NCBI RefSeq assembly: GCF_028464225.1
Contig: NZ_JAQPCN010000004.1
Span: forward strand, 186,001-250,000
Direction: 5' to 3'
From: Zeaxanthinibacter sp. PT1
Lineage (GTDB): Bacteria > Bacteroidota > Bacteroidia > Flavobacteriales > Flavobacteriaceae
DNA: 64,000 nt
Positions 53,060 to 61,169 of the stretch are shown here, in pieces (position 1 is the first letter of the stretch; each line of letters opens with the position of its first letter). A program made the position numbers and the translations under genes. The notes below the pieces were generated by a model. It ran no database searches, was not told where the DNA came from, and was given only the letters and a program-made list of their open reading frames with translations.

Positions 53060-53245
53060 TTCTAAGTATTGGGATTAAAAGGGAATCCGGTGAGATGAGG
53101 TATAATGCCTTGTAAAATCCGGAGCTGTTCCCGCAACTGTAAGCTCTGTTCCCTGTTCAGGGAATGCCTGCTGCAACTTCAACACCACTGCCAGTTTAAT
53201 GGCGGGAAGGTATGCAGACAGGACGCAAGCCAGGAGACCTGCCTT
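53060..53245 (+). ncRNA. Cobalamin riboswitch upstream of btuB
   Basis: The conserved blocks of the B12 aptamer appear in order: AAAAGGGAATCCGGTG (53077-53092), the GCTGTTCCCGCAACTGTAA region (53124-53142), CACCACTGCC (53183-53192) and the B12 box GCAAGCCAGGAGACCTGCC (53225-53243). It lies on the strand and in the leader of the TonB-dependent receptor gene, 84 bp before its ATG. Between them are two hairpins, 53265-53285 (7-bp stem) and 53287-53306 (6-bp stem), a likely expression platform. No T run follows, so translational control is more likely than termination. The 362-bp gap 52967-53328 is otherwise filled by this and the btuF promoter. Confidence 0.92.
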
Positions 53246-53328
53246 ATTCAAAATCAATTATCTATAAACTTCGGGAAAAAGTTTAGGTATGGTCACATAT
53301 CCATACGCCCGTTTAATTCAATTTAAAA

Positions 53329-55197
53329 ATGAACAAAAGACATGTTTTCTTTTGTGGCGCCGTAATGGCGTTCAGCTGTGCATGGGCACAGCAAATTCCC
53401 GGGGATTCTACTGCCGTGGAAATCCTGGATGAGGTTGTTGTAAGCGACAGTCGATTTGCCCTGAAAAGGGAGTATTCCGGAAAGACCGTGATTAGTATAG
53501 GCCCGGAAGAGTTGCAAAAATATACGGGACGTTCCGTGGCCGAAGTGATCAATACCCTTAGTGGGCTGGAGATCGCCGGAAGCCGGGGAAGGCCGGGCGA
53601 AGTACTGGGCGTCTATGCCCGGGGTGGTCGCGGGCGGCAGGTGCTGGTCCTGATCGACGGGGTTCGAGTATCCGATCCTTCATCATTTGCCCAGGAATAC
53701 GACCTGCGTTACCTGGGTACGGATAATATCGCTTCCTTAGAAATTATTAAGGGAGCTGCCAGTACCTTGTATGGGTCTAATGCCGCTACGGCGGTGATAA
53801 GTATTACGACCAAAAAAGCCTCAGGGGAACCGCTAAGCGGGCATTTTGAGAGTAGTATAGGGACCAACCAGTCCCAGGAGAAGCAACAGTACAATATCTC
53901 CGAATTTTCAAATAGCGCTCGAGTAGGAGGAACAGCAGGAAATGTTAGTTATACTGCTGATTTTTCCAATGCCTTTTCAGAAAACCTTTCCTCATTGGTC
54001 ACCCCGGGAAATGAAGAAGATATCTTCTCCCGTTTCCAGGCCAGGCTGGGCCTGGGCTATCAATGGTCTTCAAATAGCCACATCAGGGTCTATGGGAACC
54101 AGACTAAATTACGATCGGATTACGACGAGTCTTTTGGCCTGCTCGATGCGCCATACCAGTTTCGCAGCGAACAGAAAAGGGCAGGGCTGGCTGCAGTCTT
54201 CGGTTATGATCAGGGGGAAGTGAATATCAATGCCGCTGTATCCGAATTTGATTCGGAGAATATCAGCGCATTCCCGGGTACTTTCAGCGGGCAGACCTGG
54301 GTTATTGATGCTTTCAACAAATACACTTTCAATGACAAATTCTATACGCTCCTGGGTGTTAATTACAACCGGGAAAAGGCAGACCTGGAAGAAAGCCCTT
54401 CTTTTACACTGCTGGATCCCTACCTGAATGCCGTATACATATCCGGATCGGGGCTGAACCTTAACGCAGGTATCCGGCTGAATACCCACTCTGAATACGG
54501 AGAGCAGCTGGTTTACAACCTGAACCCTTCATATTCCATATCCACGGGAGAAGGCTACGTAAAACTACTGGCTTCCTGGGCTACATCGTATATCACGCCT
54601 TCCCTCTCCCAGCTCTTCGGGGCATTCGGGGCTAACCCGGACCTGGAACCTGAAACCAACAGGACCCTCGAAGGAGGGCTGGAGTGGGCTGCATCGGATC
54701 GCTTCCGCATCTCCGGGCTCTATTTTAACCGGGAAGAGGAGAATTTCGTGTTTTTTGACAATGTAGCTTTTGTCTATAACAATTCCCGGGAGGTGATCAA
54801 AGCCCAGGGAGTGGAGCTGGAGCTTTCCTGGCTGGCTTCGGAACAATGGAATGTAAGTGGGAATTACACCTTTACCGAACGCAGCGGTGATAATGCTATC
54901 CGTATCCCTAAGCACAAGCTGAATGCCAATGTGGATTACCGTTATTCGGACAAGGGGTTGATTTCACTGAGGTATGCGTACACCGGGACACGAAAAGACA
55001 CGGATTTCAGCACCTTTACCGATGTGGAACTGGATCCGTTCTCCCTGGTAAACCTGTATGCCTCGAGGGAAGTGATGCCGGGAAAGCTTAAAATCTTCCT
55101 CAATGCCGAGAACATCCTGAACGCCGACTATACAGAAGTGATCGGCTTTAGTACCCGGGGACAGAATATACGGCTTGGATTTATCCTTGACCTGTAG
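53329..55197 (+). CDS. btuB: TonB-dependent outer-membrane receptor, vitamin B12 type
   Basis: A 622-residue receptor: signal peptide 1-21 (ending AWAQ), TonB-box region with 'VEILDEVVVSDSRF', plug domain (~45-160: 'VSDPSSFAQEYDLRYLGTDN', ASLEIIKGAASTLYGSNAAT) and a 22-strand barrel ending in the 'IRLGFILDL' strand. The size and the upstream cobalamin riboswitch point to a BtuB-type corrinoid receptor. With the divergent btuF, btuC and btuD genes it completes an outer- and inner-membrane uptake path. A strong bidirectional terminator follows. Confidence 0.92.
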   Translation: MNKRHVFFCGAVMAFSCAWAQQIPGDSTAVEILDEVVVSDSRFALKREYSGKTVISIGPEELQKYTGRSVAEVINTLSGLEIAGSRGRPGEVLGVYARGGRGRQVLVLIDGVRVSDPSSFAQEYDLRYLGTDNIASLEIIKGAASTLYGSNAATAVISITTKKASGEPLSGHFESSIGTNQSQEKQQYNISEFSNSARVGGTAGNVSYTADFSNAFSENLSSLVTPGNEEDIFSRFQARLGLGYQWSSNSHIRVYGNQTKLRSDYDESFGLLDAPYQFRSEQKRAGLAAVFGYDQGEVNINAAVSEFDSENISAFPGTFSGQTWVIDAFNKYTFNDKFYTLLGVNYNREKADLEESPSFTLLDPYLNAVYISGSGLNLNAGIRLNTHSEYGEQLVYNLNPSYSISTGEGYVKLLASWATSYITPSLSQLFGAFGANPDLEPETNRTLEGGLEWAASDRFRISGLYFNREEENFVFFDNVAFVYNNSREVIKAQGVELELSWLASEQWNVSGNYTFTERSGDNAIRIPKHKLNANVDYRYSDKGLISLRYAYTGTRKDTDFSTFTDVELDPFSLVNLYASREVMPGKLKIFLNAENILNADYTEVIGFSTRGQNIRLGFILDL

Positions 55198-55204
55198 CGA
55201 AAAG

Positions 55205-55230
55205 AACGGCCCGCTATTGCGGGCCGTTTT
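55205..55230 (+). terminator. Terminator of btuB (bidirectional)
   Basis: AACGGCCCGC (55205-55214) and GCGGGCCGTT (55219-55228) form a perfect 10-bp stem with loop TATT; T-rich flanks on both strands suit both btuB and the convergent S41 gene. Confidence 0.88.
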
Positions 55231-55250
55231 ACTTATATTTGTAGACGATA

Positions 55251-56777
55251 TTATTGTATCTCGGGCAGGTAGAAATCCTTGTCCAGGACCATGTTGTCCT
55301 TAAGCGGACTGAACATTTTGCTAGAAGTAAAAGCCTCTGCAGGCATGTCTACCGTAAAATCGAACTTTGCTCCGGCACCGGTAATTTCCTGAATGGCCCT
55401 CGCGAGCAAAGGCTCATCCAGTTCTCCCAATACTCCCAGGTTTTCAAGATCTTCCTGTAACTCGATCTCAGGCGCAAAGCCGGCAGTATAATCAGAGAAG
55501 CCGACCGAATTCTCGTTTCTTCCTACCAATGGCTGAATGGCCCAGGAATTATCCGGGTTGATATTGTTTTCCCTGGAAGGAGTATATATGTATGGTGCTC
55601 CCTGTCTGTTGGGATCATCCACCATGGTCAGGGAGAATTCATTCTTCCCCCTGGTGGTAGTACCTACCTGTATCACATTGATATAAGGGTCTAATCCATT
55701 GATTACTAATTCGCTGGCAGATGCCGTACTGTTGGTGGTTAGTACATATACCCTACTGAGGTTTAAGGTATTAATAGGAGTTCCGCTCCCGGTAGTAGCC
55801 GCGAAATAGTCTTCGAGGTCTGAGGGGCTGAAAGCCTCCTGTATCTTGGCATTCCAGCGCTGACGGATATAAAGGTCGTTAGTGTTGGTTCCGTAGATCA
55901 TGCTGGACAGCAGTCTTGAGGAATTTACAGAACCTCCGCTGTTATAGCGGAAATCTATGATCAGTTCCGTAGCCCCGTCGGCCTTCAGTTGACCAAAAGC
56001 TTCGTTCAGCTGCTCGTCAAATTCATTGGTGAATCCGTTGTACATCAGGTAGCCAATCTTGGTGCCGCTGACATCAAAGGTCTTGGTGATAAAAACAGGA
56101 TTCTCCTGGAATCCTTCTTCTTTGGTCAGGGTAACTTCTTCACCGTTAGCGCTGATCTGCCCATCCGTGATATTGGCCATGGTCAGGGTATAGGTTGCGT
56201 TATCCCCAAATAGCAATTCAGTATAATTATTCCTTGTCAGCGTAACGCCATCCACGCCAATGAAAACATCCCCTCTCGCGATGTTCTTCGTTGAAGCATC
56301 GGAACCTGGAATGATATAACGGACATAACCAAAAATATCATCACTACCTGAAAATGCTACAAGGCCAAATTCCATCCCGTTATTCTGGGAGATTCCGGAT
56401 AAATTCTGGGTAAGTTCCTTATAATCCTCGCTCAGGAAACTAAAACGGTCTTCTGAGAATAATAATACGTCAAAGTAAAAGGTCTCGGGGTTAGGGTTTG
56501 CATCCAGGAAGGCAGTATACTCAGCGTCCGTGGAAAAAGCGCCATCGGCCAGGATATCCACTTCACCCTGCCAGAAGTACCAGAGGTTCATGGCCTTGTA
56601 CATAAAATCCTGTACATCCAGGTTGGCCGCATCCGGGTCCGGACCGTCCGGCTTTGTAACACCGTCATCATCTTTACTGCACCCTGTAAGGAGCAACCCG
56701 AATCCCAGCAGGAACCCGGCTAAATAGTTCATCTTTTTCACAATTGTTTTTTTTGGGGGAACCGTAGTTCTTGCCAT
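55251..56777 (-). CDS. S41 family serine protease, lipoprotein
   Basis: A 508-residue tail-specific-type protease. Cys33 lies in a lipobox (LLTGC) after a basic, hydrophobic leader, so it is lipid-anchored. A PDZ-like region (about 135-190, around 'GYVRYIIPGSDASTKNIARG') precedes the peptidase. The catalytic dyad is Ser353 in STASASE with Lys378 in TTTRGKNEF, 25 residues later. I keep the ATG at 56777 because an ATG 15 codons inside would remove the positively charged leader (KKTIVKK), though it remains possible. The gene is divergent from an ECF sigma operon; whether the two are linked is unknown. Confidence 0.9.
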   Translation of the reverse strand: MARTTVPPKKTIVKKMNYLAGFLLGFGLLLTGCSKDDDGVTKPDGPDPDAANLDVQDFMYKAMNLWYFWQGEVDILADGAFSTDAEYTAFLDANPNPETFYFDVLLFSEDRFSFLSEDYKELTQNLSGISQNNGMEFGLVAFSGSDDIFGYVRYIIPGSDASTKNIARGDVFIGVDGVTLTRNNYTELLFGDNATYTLTMANITDGQISANGEEVTLTKEEGFQENPVFITKTFDVSGTKIGYLMYNGFTNEFDEQLNEAFGQLKADGATELIIDFRYNSGGSVNSSRLLSSMIYGTNTNDLYIRQRWNAKIQEAFSPSDLEDYFAATTGSGTPINTLNLSRVYVLTTNSTASASELVINGLDPYINVIQVGTTTRGKNEFSLTMVDDPNRQGAPYIYTPSRENNINPDNSWAIQPLVGRNENSVGFSDYTAGFAPEIELQEDLENLGVLGELDEPLLARAIQEITGAGAKFDFTVDMPAEAFTSSKMFSPLKDNMVLDKDFYLPEIQ

Positions 56778-56949
56778 AGGTTTAAGGTCTTAAAGGTTAG
56801 GGGCATTTTCCCGGTTCCGGTTTTTTTTGCAATTTAATTCAATTATCGTTCCAAAATGAGGAAAGTAATATTCTGGCCTACTATAATTACGTATTAAATT
56901 GATTAAAAGTTTCCCAATTTACTCACATCCGATATAAAAAAAAATATTT

Positions 56950-56975
56950 TGTAACAAAATTCGTCCATCTTCGTC
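56950..56975 (+). promoter_or_regulatory. ECF-type promoter-like element before the second ECF sigma gene
   Basis: TGTAAC (56950-56955) and CGTC (56972-56975) are separated by 16 bp, the spacing and sequence type of ECF -35/-10 elements. The sigma ATG is 18 bp downstream. This suggests self-regulation. The rest of the 216-bp divergent gap (56778-56993) shows no exact TAnnTTTG on either strand. Confidence 0.45.
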
Positions 56976-56993
56976 ATGCTAGTGTAAAACCAC

Positions 56994-57536
56994 ATGAAGA
57001 TGGTTACGATAGTGAATCAACCTGAAATGAACCAATCAGAATTCCTTCAAACGGTGATGCCTGTCAAAGACAAGCTTTACCGATTAGCCAAACGGCTGCT
57101 GGTGTCCAAGGAAGAAGCCGAGGATGCCACCCAGGAGGTGCTGATGAAATTATGGGCCGGTAAAAAGAATATGGCCAATTACCGGAGTGTAGAGGCCTTT
57201 GCAATGACCATGACTAAGAATTTCTGCCTGGACCGGCTGAAATCTAAGTCGGCCGGCAACCTGAAACTGGTGCATACCAATTATACGGACTCGTCCTCAT
57301 CCCTACAGCAGCAGGTAGAAGCCAGGGACAGCGTGGGATGGGTAAGCCGCATCATGGAAGAATTGCCGGAACAGCAGAAACTGGTATTACAGTTAAGAGA
57401 TGTAGAGGAATACGACTATGAAGAGATCGGCGAAATGTTGGATATGAATCCCACAGCCGTAAGAGTGGCCCTGTCACGGGCTCGGAAAGCCGTAAGAGAG
57501 AAATTATTAGAAAAACACAGCTATGGAATCGGATAA
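56994..57536 (+). CDS. RNA polymerase sigma factor, ECF family
   Basis: A 180-residue sigma-70 family protein with regions 2 and 4. Region 2 shows SKEEAEDATQEVLMKLWAGK and the following 'AFAMTMTKNFCLDRLKSK' helix; region 4 shows LPEQQKLVLQLRDVEEYDYE and the helix-turn-helix NPTAVRVALSRARKAVRE. Start ATG at 56994; ATGs at 57000 and 57027 are also in frame. It overlaps the next gene by 14 bp and heads a four-gene unit with two exported DUF4252 proteins, divergent from a protease lipoprotein. A possible autoregulatory promoter is noted just upstream. Confidence 0.92.
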   Translation: MKMVTIVNQPEMNQSEFLQTVMPVKDKLYRLAKRLLVSKEEAEDATQEVLMKLWAGKKNMANYRSVEAFAMTMTKNFCLDRLKSKSAGNLKLVHTNYTDSSSSLQQQVEARDSVGWVSRIMEELPEQQKLVLQLRDVEEYDYEEIGEMLDMNPTAVRVALSRARKAVREKLLEKHSYGIG

Positions 57537-57960
57537 AATAAAAAAGTTAATAAACAGCTACTTCGAGGCAGAGTCCACGGTAGCCGAAGAGAAAGAGATC
57601 CGGGAGTATTTCCGGAGCGGCGAGGTAGCCCCGGAGCTACTGAAATACGGCCCGATGTTTGATTATTTCGCCCATGCCAAAGAAGAGACCTATACCGGCA
57701 GCATGCCCCGGAAGTCCAGGAACAGGAAAAAGATATACTCCTGGTTATCGGTTGCGGCAGTGATAGGAATCGGGCTGGGAATGTTCCTCGAGAACCGCTA
57801 CAGCGCGCAGCAGGAAGAACAAGAACAGGCGCAATATGCCTACCAGGAAACCAGGAAAGCTTTGCAATTACTGGCAAGTAACCTGGACCGGGGAACCGAA
57901 AAGGTCGCTTACCTGCACGAATTTGAAATAGCCACAGAAAAGATTTATAACAACCCTTAA
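57523..57960 (+). CDS. Putative anti-sigma-like membrane protein
   Basis: A 145-residue protein with one membrane segment (about 68-84, 'WLSVAAVIGIGLGMFL') between a cytoplasmic N-terminal part that starts SDKIKKLINSYFEAESTVAE and a helical C-terminal part rich in Gln, Glu and Ala. No zinc-binding HxxxCxxC motif. Its 14-bp overlap with the sigma gene and its topology suggest an anti-sigma factor or membrane partner. It precedes two DUF4252 genes. Confidence 0.65.
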   Translation: MESDKIKKLINSYFEAESTVAEEKEIREYFRSGEVAPELLKYGPMFDYFAHAKEETYTGSMPRKSRNRKKIYSWLSVAAVIGIGLGMFLENRYSAQQEEQEQAQYAYQETRKALQLLASNLDRGTEKVAYLHEFEIATEKIYNNP

Positions 57961-57970
57961 AAATGCAATC

Positions 57971-58519
57971 ATGAGAAAATTAGTATTGGTAGTAATGTTG
58001 GCCGTTGCCCCCTTGGCCATGCAAGCACAGTCTGTCTTTGACAGGTTTGAAGATATAGACGGGGTCACCTCGGTGGTCGTGAACAAGAATATGTTCAACC
58101 TGCTGGTGAAGATGGATGTGGATGTCGATGACCCTGAAGCCAAGGAATTCATGGATATCGCCAAAAGCCTGAGCGGTCTCAAAGTCTTTGTCACGCAAAG
58201 CCCGAAGGTCTCTACGGATATGAAGAGCACGGTAGATAAATACCTGAAGTCTTCTTCCCTGGAAGAACTGATGCGGGTAAAGGACAAAGAGGCCAACGTC
58301 AAGTTCTACATTAAACAAGGTAAGGACGAAGATCACGTTAGCGAACTGCTCATGTTCGTCACCGGGATCAACAATACGGGAGTTAAGATCGAAGATCGCG
58401 AGATCGAGACCGTATTGCTCTCCCTGACCGGGGATATTGACCTCACCAAGATCGGGGCCCTGACCAAGAAGATGGACCTGCCCCAGGAGCTTAACAAAGC
58501 TCAGAAGAGTAACAAGTAA
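57971..58519 (+). CDS. DUF4252 family exported protein
   Basis: A 182-residue secreted protein with signal peptide 1-18 (ending AMQAQ). The mature chain begins SVFDRFEDIDGVTSVVVNKN, the start of DUF4252, and ends in a Lys-rich tail. DUF4252 proteins of Bacteroidota have no known function and often occur in pairs beside ECF sigma genes, as here. It lies 10 bp after the anti-sigma-like gene, and the lipoprotein paralogue follows 66 bp later. Confidence 0.82.
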   Translation: MRKLVLVVMLAVAPLAMQAQSVFDRFEDIDGVTSVVVNKNMFNLLVKMDVDVDDPEAKEFMDIAKSLSGLKVFVTQSPKVSTDMKSTVDKYLKSSSLEELMRVKDKEANVKFYIKQGKDEDHVSELLMFVTGINNTGVKIEDREIETVLLSLTGDIDLTKIGALTKKMDLPQELNKAQKSNK

Positions 58520-58525
58520 TTACAA

Positions 58526-58556
58526 GGCCCGTACCCCGCATCCGTGGGGACGGGCT
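58526..58556 (+). repeat. GC-rich hairpin between the two DUF4252 genes
   Basis: GCCCGT (58527-58532) pairs with ACGGGC, and inner CCCC pairs with GGGG, around an 8-nt loop with one bulged base. No T run follows, so it may slow or protect the message rather than end it. Confidence 0.45.
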
Positions 58557-58585
58557 CTTACAGCTATAACCTAATCCTGATTAAG

Positions 58586-59125
58586 ATGAAATTTATAACC
58601 GCATTCCTGGGCACAGCCCTATTATTGAGTGTACTTTCCTGTAATTCTTCCCCAAGCCTACAGGAATATTACGTCAGCAATTCTGAAAATCCCAATTTCA
58701 TTGCGCTGGACCTGCCGGCAAGCCTGTTGAATATTGAAGAGACTGAACTCCCCGAAGAACAGAGGGAAGCTTTACGCTCCTTACGTAAATTGAATATACT
58801 CGCGTTTAAGAGAACCGGTACTAACCAGGCCGAATTTGAACTGGAGAAAGGTAAAGTAGACGAGATCCTGAAAGGGGACCGTTATAAGGACCTGATGAAG
58901 ATCAATTCTCCCGAAATGAAGGGAATGGTCAAATACCAGGGCGATGACGACGCTATAGACGAGGTGGTTATCTACGGTAATAATAACGACAAGGGATTTG
59001 CCCTGATCCGCGTATTAGGAGAAAATATGAATCCTGCCCAACTGATGAACCTGGTTAAAGCGATACAGAAATCGGATTTCCAGGGTGATCAATTAGGCGC
59101 CCTAAGCGATTTTATCGCGAATTAA
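58586..59125 (+). CDS. DUF4252 family lipoprotein
   Basis: A 179-residue lipoprotein starting at the ATG at 58586 (MKFITAFLG); the longer frame from 58544 adds 14 residues without a signal and is not preferred. The lipobox is SVLSC with Cys19. The mature part is a shorter, acidic DUF4252-like chain with 'LDLPASLLNIEETELPEEQ' near the start and an end SDFQGDQLGALSDFI that parallels its neighbour. It is the last gene of the ECF unit and ends at a terminator lying within the 3' end of purB. Confidence 0.78.
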   Translation: MKFITAFLGTALLLSVLSCNSSPSLQEYYVSNSENPNFIALDLPASLLNIEETELPEEQREALRSLRKLNILAFKRTGTNQAEFELEKGKVDEILKGDRYKDLMKINSPEMKGMVKYQGDDDAIDEVVIYGNNNDKGFALIRVLGENMNPAQLMNLVKAIQKSDFQGDQLGALSDFIAN

Positions 59126-59146
59126 CTTACAATATCGCGTAGACCT

Positions 59147-60490
59147 TTATATCCCCGTATAGTTTTGCGGGGATATTTTTTTGAGTTCTGCTTTTACTGC
59201 ATCCGATACCTCCAGGGTATCGATAAAATCGGCCATCACCTGCTTGGTGATCGCCTGGTTGGTTCGGGTAAGGCCTTTCAATGCTTCATAAGGATTGGCA
59301 TAGCCTTCTCTCCTCAGCACTGTTTGTATCGCCTCTGCTACTACCGCCCAGTTATTTTCCAGGTCCTGGTTTACCTTGGCCTCGTTTAGCAGTAATTTGT
59401 TCAATCCTTTCATGCTCGCTTTAAAAGCGATAACGGTATGTGCAAAAGGTACTCCGACGTTCCTCAGCACAGTACTGTCTGTCAAGTCTCGTTGTAGCCT
59501 GGAAACGGGTAATTTTGCGGCCAGGTGCTCAAAAAGGGCATTGGCGATGCCGAGGTTGCCTTCAGAATTCTCAAAGTCGATCGGGTTTACCTTGTGCGGC
59601 ATAGCCGATGAGCCCACTTCCCCGGCTACGATCTTTTGTTTAAAGTAATCCATGGAGACATAGGTCCAGAAATCCCTGTCCATGTCTATTACGATGGTAT
59701 TGATCCTTTTCATTGCATCAAAGAGTGCCGCCATATGGTCATAGTGCTCTATCTGCGTAGTGGGAAACGAGTGGTGCAGCCCCAGGCGATCCTGCACGAA
59801 ATTTCGCCCAAAAGATTGCCAGTCCGTATCCGGGTAAGCTACTTTATGCGCATTGTAATTCCCGGTCGCCCCTCCGAATTTCGCAGCTGATGGAATATCG
59901 TTCAACAGGTTGAACTGCTCTTTTAGGCGGGTAACATAGACTGCGATCTCTTTCCCCAGTCGGGTAGGGGATGCCGGCTGTCCGTGCGTACGGGCCAGCA
60001 TGGGAACTTTAGCCCAACGATCTGCCATCTCGGCCAGCAGGGTTTCCAATTCTTGGTAGAGTGGAACGTAAACCTCGTTCAGAGCCTCTTTTATGGAAAG
60101 TGGTATAGCCGTATTATTGATGTCCTGGGAGGTAAGGCCAAAATGTATGAATTCCTTGCTCTCTGCCAGCCCGAGCGAATCAAATTTCTTTTTAATGAAA
60201 TATTCTACCGCCTTAACGTCATGGTTAGTGGTATTCTCAATCTCTTTGATGCTCTCGGCATCAGCCGTATTAAAATCCTCGTAAATGGCCCGTAAGGAAG
60301 GAAATACACCCTTGTCCACACCGGACAACTGGGGCAATGGAAGTTCGCATAGGGCGATAAAATACTCGATCTCTACCCGGACCCTGTATTTGATGAGTGC
60401 ATATTCGGAAAAATAGTTTTCCAGTTGGACTACTTTATTGCGGTAGCGCCCGTCCAGCGGGGAGATGGCATTCAGTTGACTAAGACCCAT
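59147..60490 (-). CDS. purB: Adenylosuccinate lyase
   Basis: A 447-residue fumarase/aspartase-superfamily enzyme that splits SAICAR and adenylosuccinate in purine synthesis. Family motifs are HFGLTSQDINNTA, ARTHGQPASPTRLGKE and the signature loop GEVGSSAMPHKVNPIDFEN, which holds the catalytic Ser. Length and motifs match the E. coli-like PurB type. Its final codons contain the terminator of the opposing operon. A candidate promoter is at 60528-60557. Confidence 0.96.
   Translation of the reverse strand: MGLSQLNAISPLDGRYRNKVVQLENYFSEYALIKYRVRVEIEYFIALCELPLPQLSGVDKGVFPSLRAIYEDFNTADAESIKEIENTTNHDVKAVEYFIKKKFDSLGLAESKEFIHFGLTSQDINNTAIPLSIKEALNEVYVPLYQELETLLAEMADRWAKVPMLARTHGQPASPTRLGKEIAVYVTRLKEQFNLLNDIPSAAKFGGATGNYNAHKVAYPDTDWQSFGRNFVQDRLGLHHSFPTTQIEHYDHMAALFDAMKRINTIVIDMDRDFWTYVSMDYFKQKIVAGEVGSSAMPHKVNPIDFENSEGNLGIANALFEHLAAKLPVSRLQRDLTDSTVLRNVGVPFAHTVIAFKASMKGLNKLLLNEAKVNQDLENNWAVVAEAIQTVLRREGYANPYEALKGLTRTNQAITKQVMADFIDTLEVSDAVKAELKKISPQNYTGI
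59149..59182 (+). terminator. Terminator of the ECF / DUF4252 operon
   Basis: ATATCCCCG (59149-59157) and CGGGGATAT (59168-59176) form a 9-bp stem followed by six T residues. The structure lies inside the last codons of the convergent purB gene. Confidence 0.8.
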
Positions 60491-60527
60491 TTGCGGTGCT
60501 TTTAGGTTGTGTTTTTATGGAAAGAGG

Positions 60528-60557
60528 CAAAGATAACCATTCCGTTCTCAGTTCAAA
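60528..60557 (-). promoter_or_regulatory. Promoter of purB
   Basis: On the minus strand TTTG (60557-60554) and TATCTTTG (60535-60528) are separated by 18 bp, matching the Bacteroidota consensus. The ATG at 60490 is 38 bp downstream. Confidence 0.65.
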
Positions 60558-60576
60558 AAGGATATAGTATTAAGGT

Positions 60577-61164
60577 TTAGGAAAGCCTGGGGAGGATATG
60601 GCGAGCCCGGGCTCGGAAAGCCGGGGATTCGTCAGCGTATTTATTTTCGATCACTGCTTTTAGTTCCGGGTGTATCCATGATATCCGGGTACCCAGCAGG
60701 TAGAGGCAGTGGATGGCAAAGGCTTTGGTGGCAGGTTTGTGCTGGCCGATCAACCAATTAAAACACAGGGAGGTCATTTTTTTCAGGTCTTCATCCCCGA
60801 ACCAATCCAGGAATAATGGATCTTTCTTTTGAAAACTTTGCAAGAGCATGAGTTCTGTTATCCGCGCCAGGGGTCTTACAGACCGGTGTTCTGTAATGGT
60901 ATGTAGTTTATCCAGGCTTTCGTGGTAGGATTGCAGGATGTATATGGGCTTTTTTATGGCCACCTGTTCCAGGATTAAGAGCGCTTTATAACTCAATGCC
61001 ATTTCAGGACCAAATGCCAACTTAAAGAGCGGGGCTACCAGTTCTGGTGCGTTAAGGACCCGCCCGGCTTTTTGCAAGCGGTTGGCTTTAGAAACATTTG
61101 TACCGGAAACCCAGCTCTGTAAATCTTGCGGGCTTCCCTTATACGTATCCATCGCTGCGAGCAT
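60577..61164 (-). CDS. Helical (HEAT-like) protein of unknown function
   Basis: A 195-residue cytoplasmic protein made of repeated helix pairs: 'MALSYKALLILEQVAIKKPI', 'LHTITEHRSVRPLARITELM', 'KMTSLCFNWLIGQHKPATKA' and 'FAIHCLYLLGTRISWIHPEL'. The pattern resembles HEAT-type solenoids. Homologues are sometimes mislabelled adenylosuccinate lyase because they sit beside purB in Bacteroidota; no lyase motif is present. It is 5 bp downstream of the sirtuin gene on the same strand, so co-transcribed with it. Confidence 0.65.
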   Translation of the reverse strand: MLAAMDTYKGSPQDLQSWVSGTNVSKANRLQKAGRVLNAPELVAPLFKLAFGPEMALSYKALLILEQVAIKKPIYILQSYHESLDKLHTITEHRSVRPLARITELMLLQSFQKKDPLFLDWFGDEDLKKMTSLCFNWLIGQHKPATKAFAIHCLYLLGTRISWIHPELKAVIENKYADESPAFRARARHILPRLS

Positions 61165-61169
61165 TTTAT

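Noticed and set aside
52967-53060. A second cobalamin aptamer for btuF on the minus strand
   Set aside because: The leader between the predicted start site and the ATG is about 15 nt, and no B12 box is seen on that strand.
60577-61164. Annotation of the helical protein as adenylosuccinate lyase
   Set aside because: No lyase signature; the label probably spreads from the adjacent purB.
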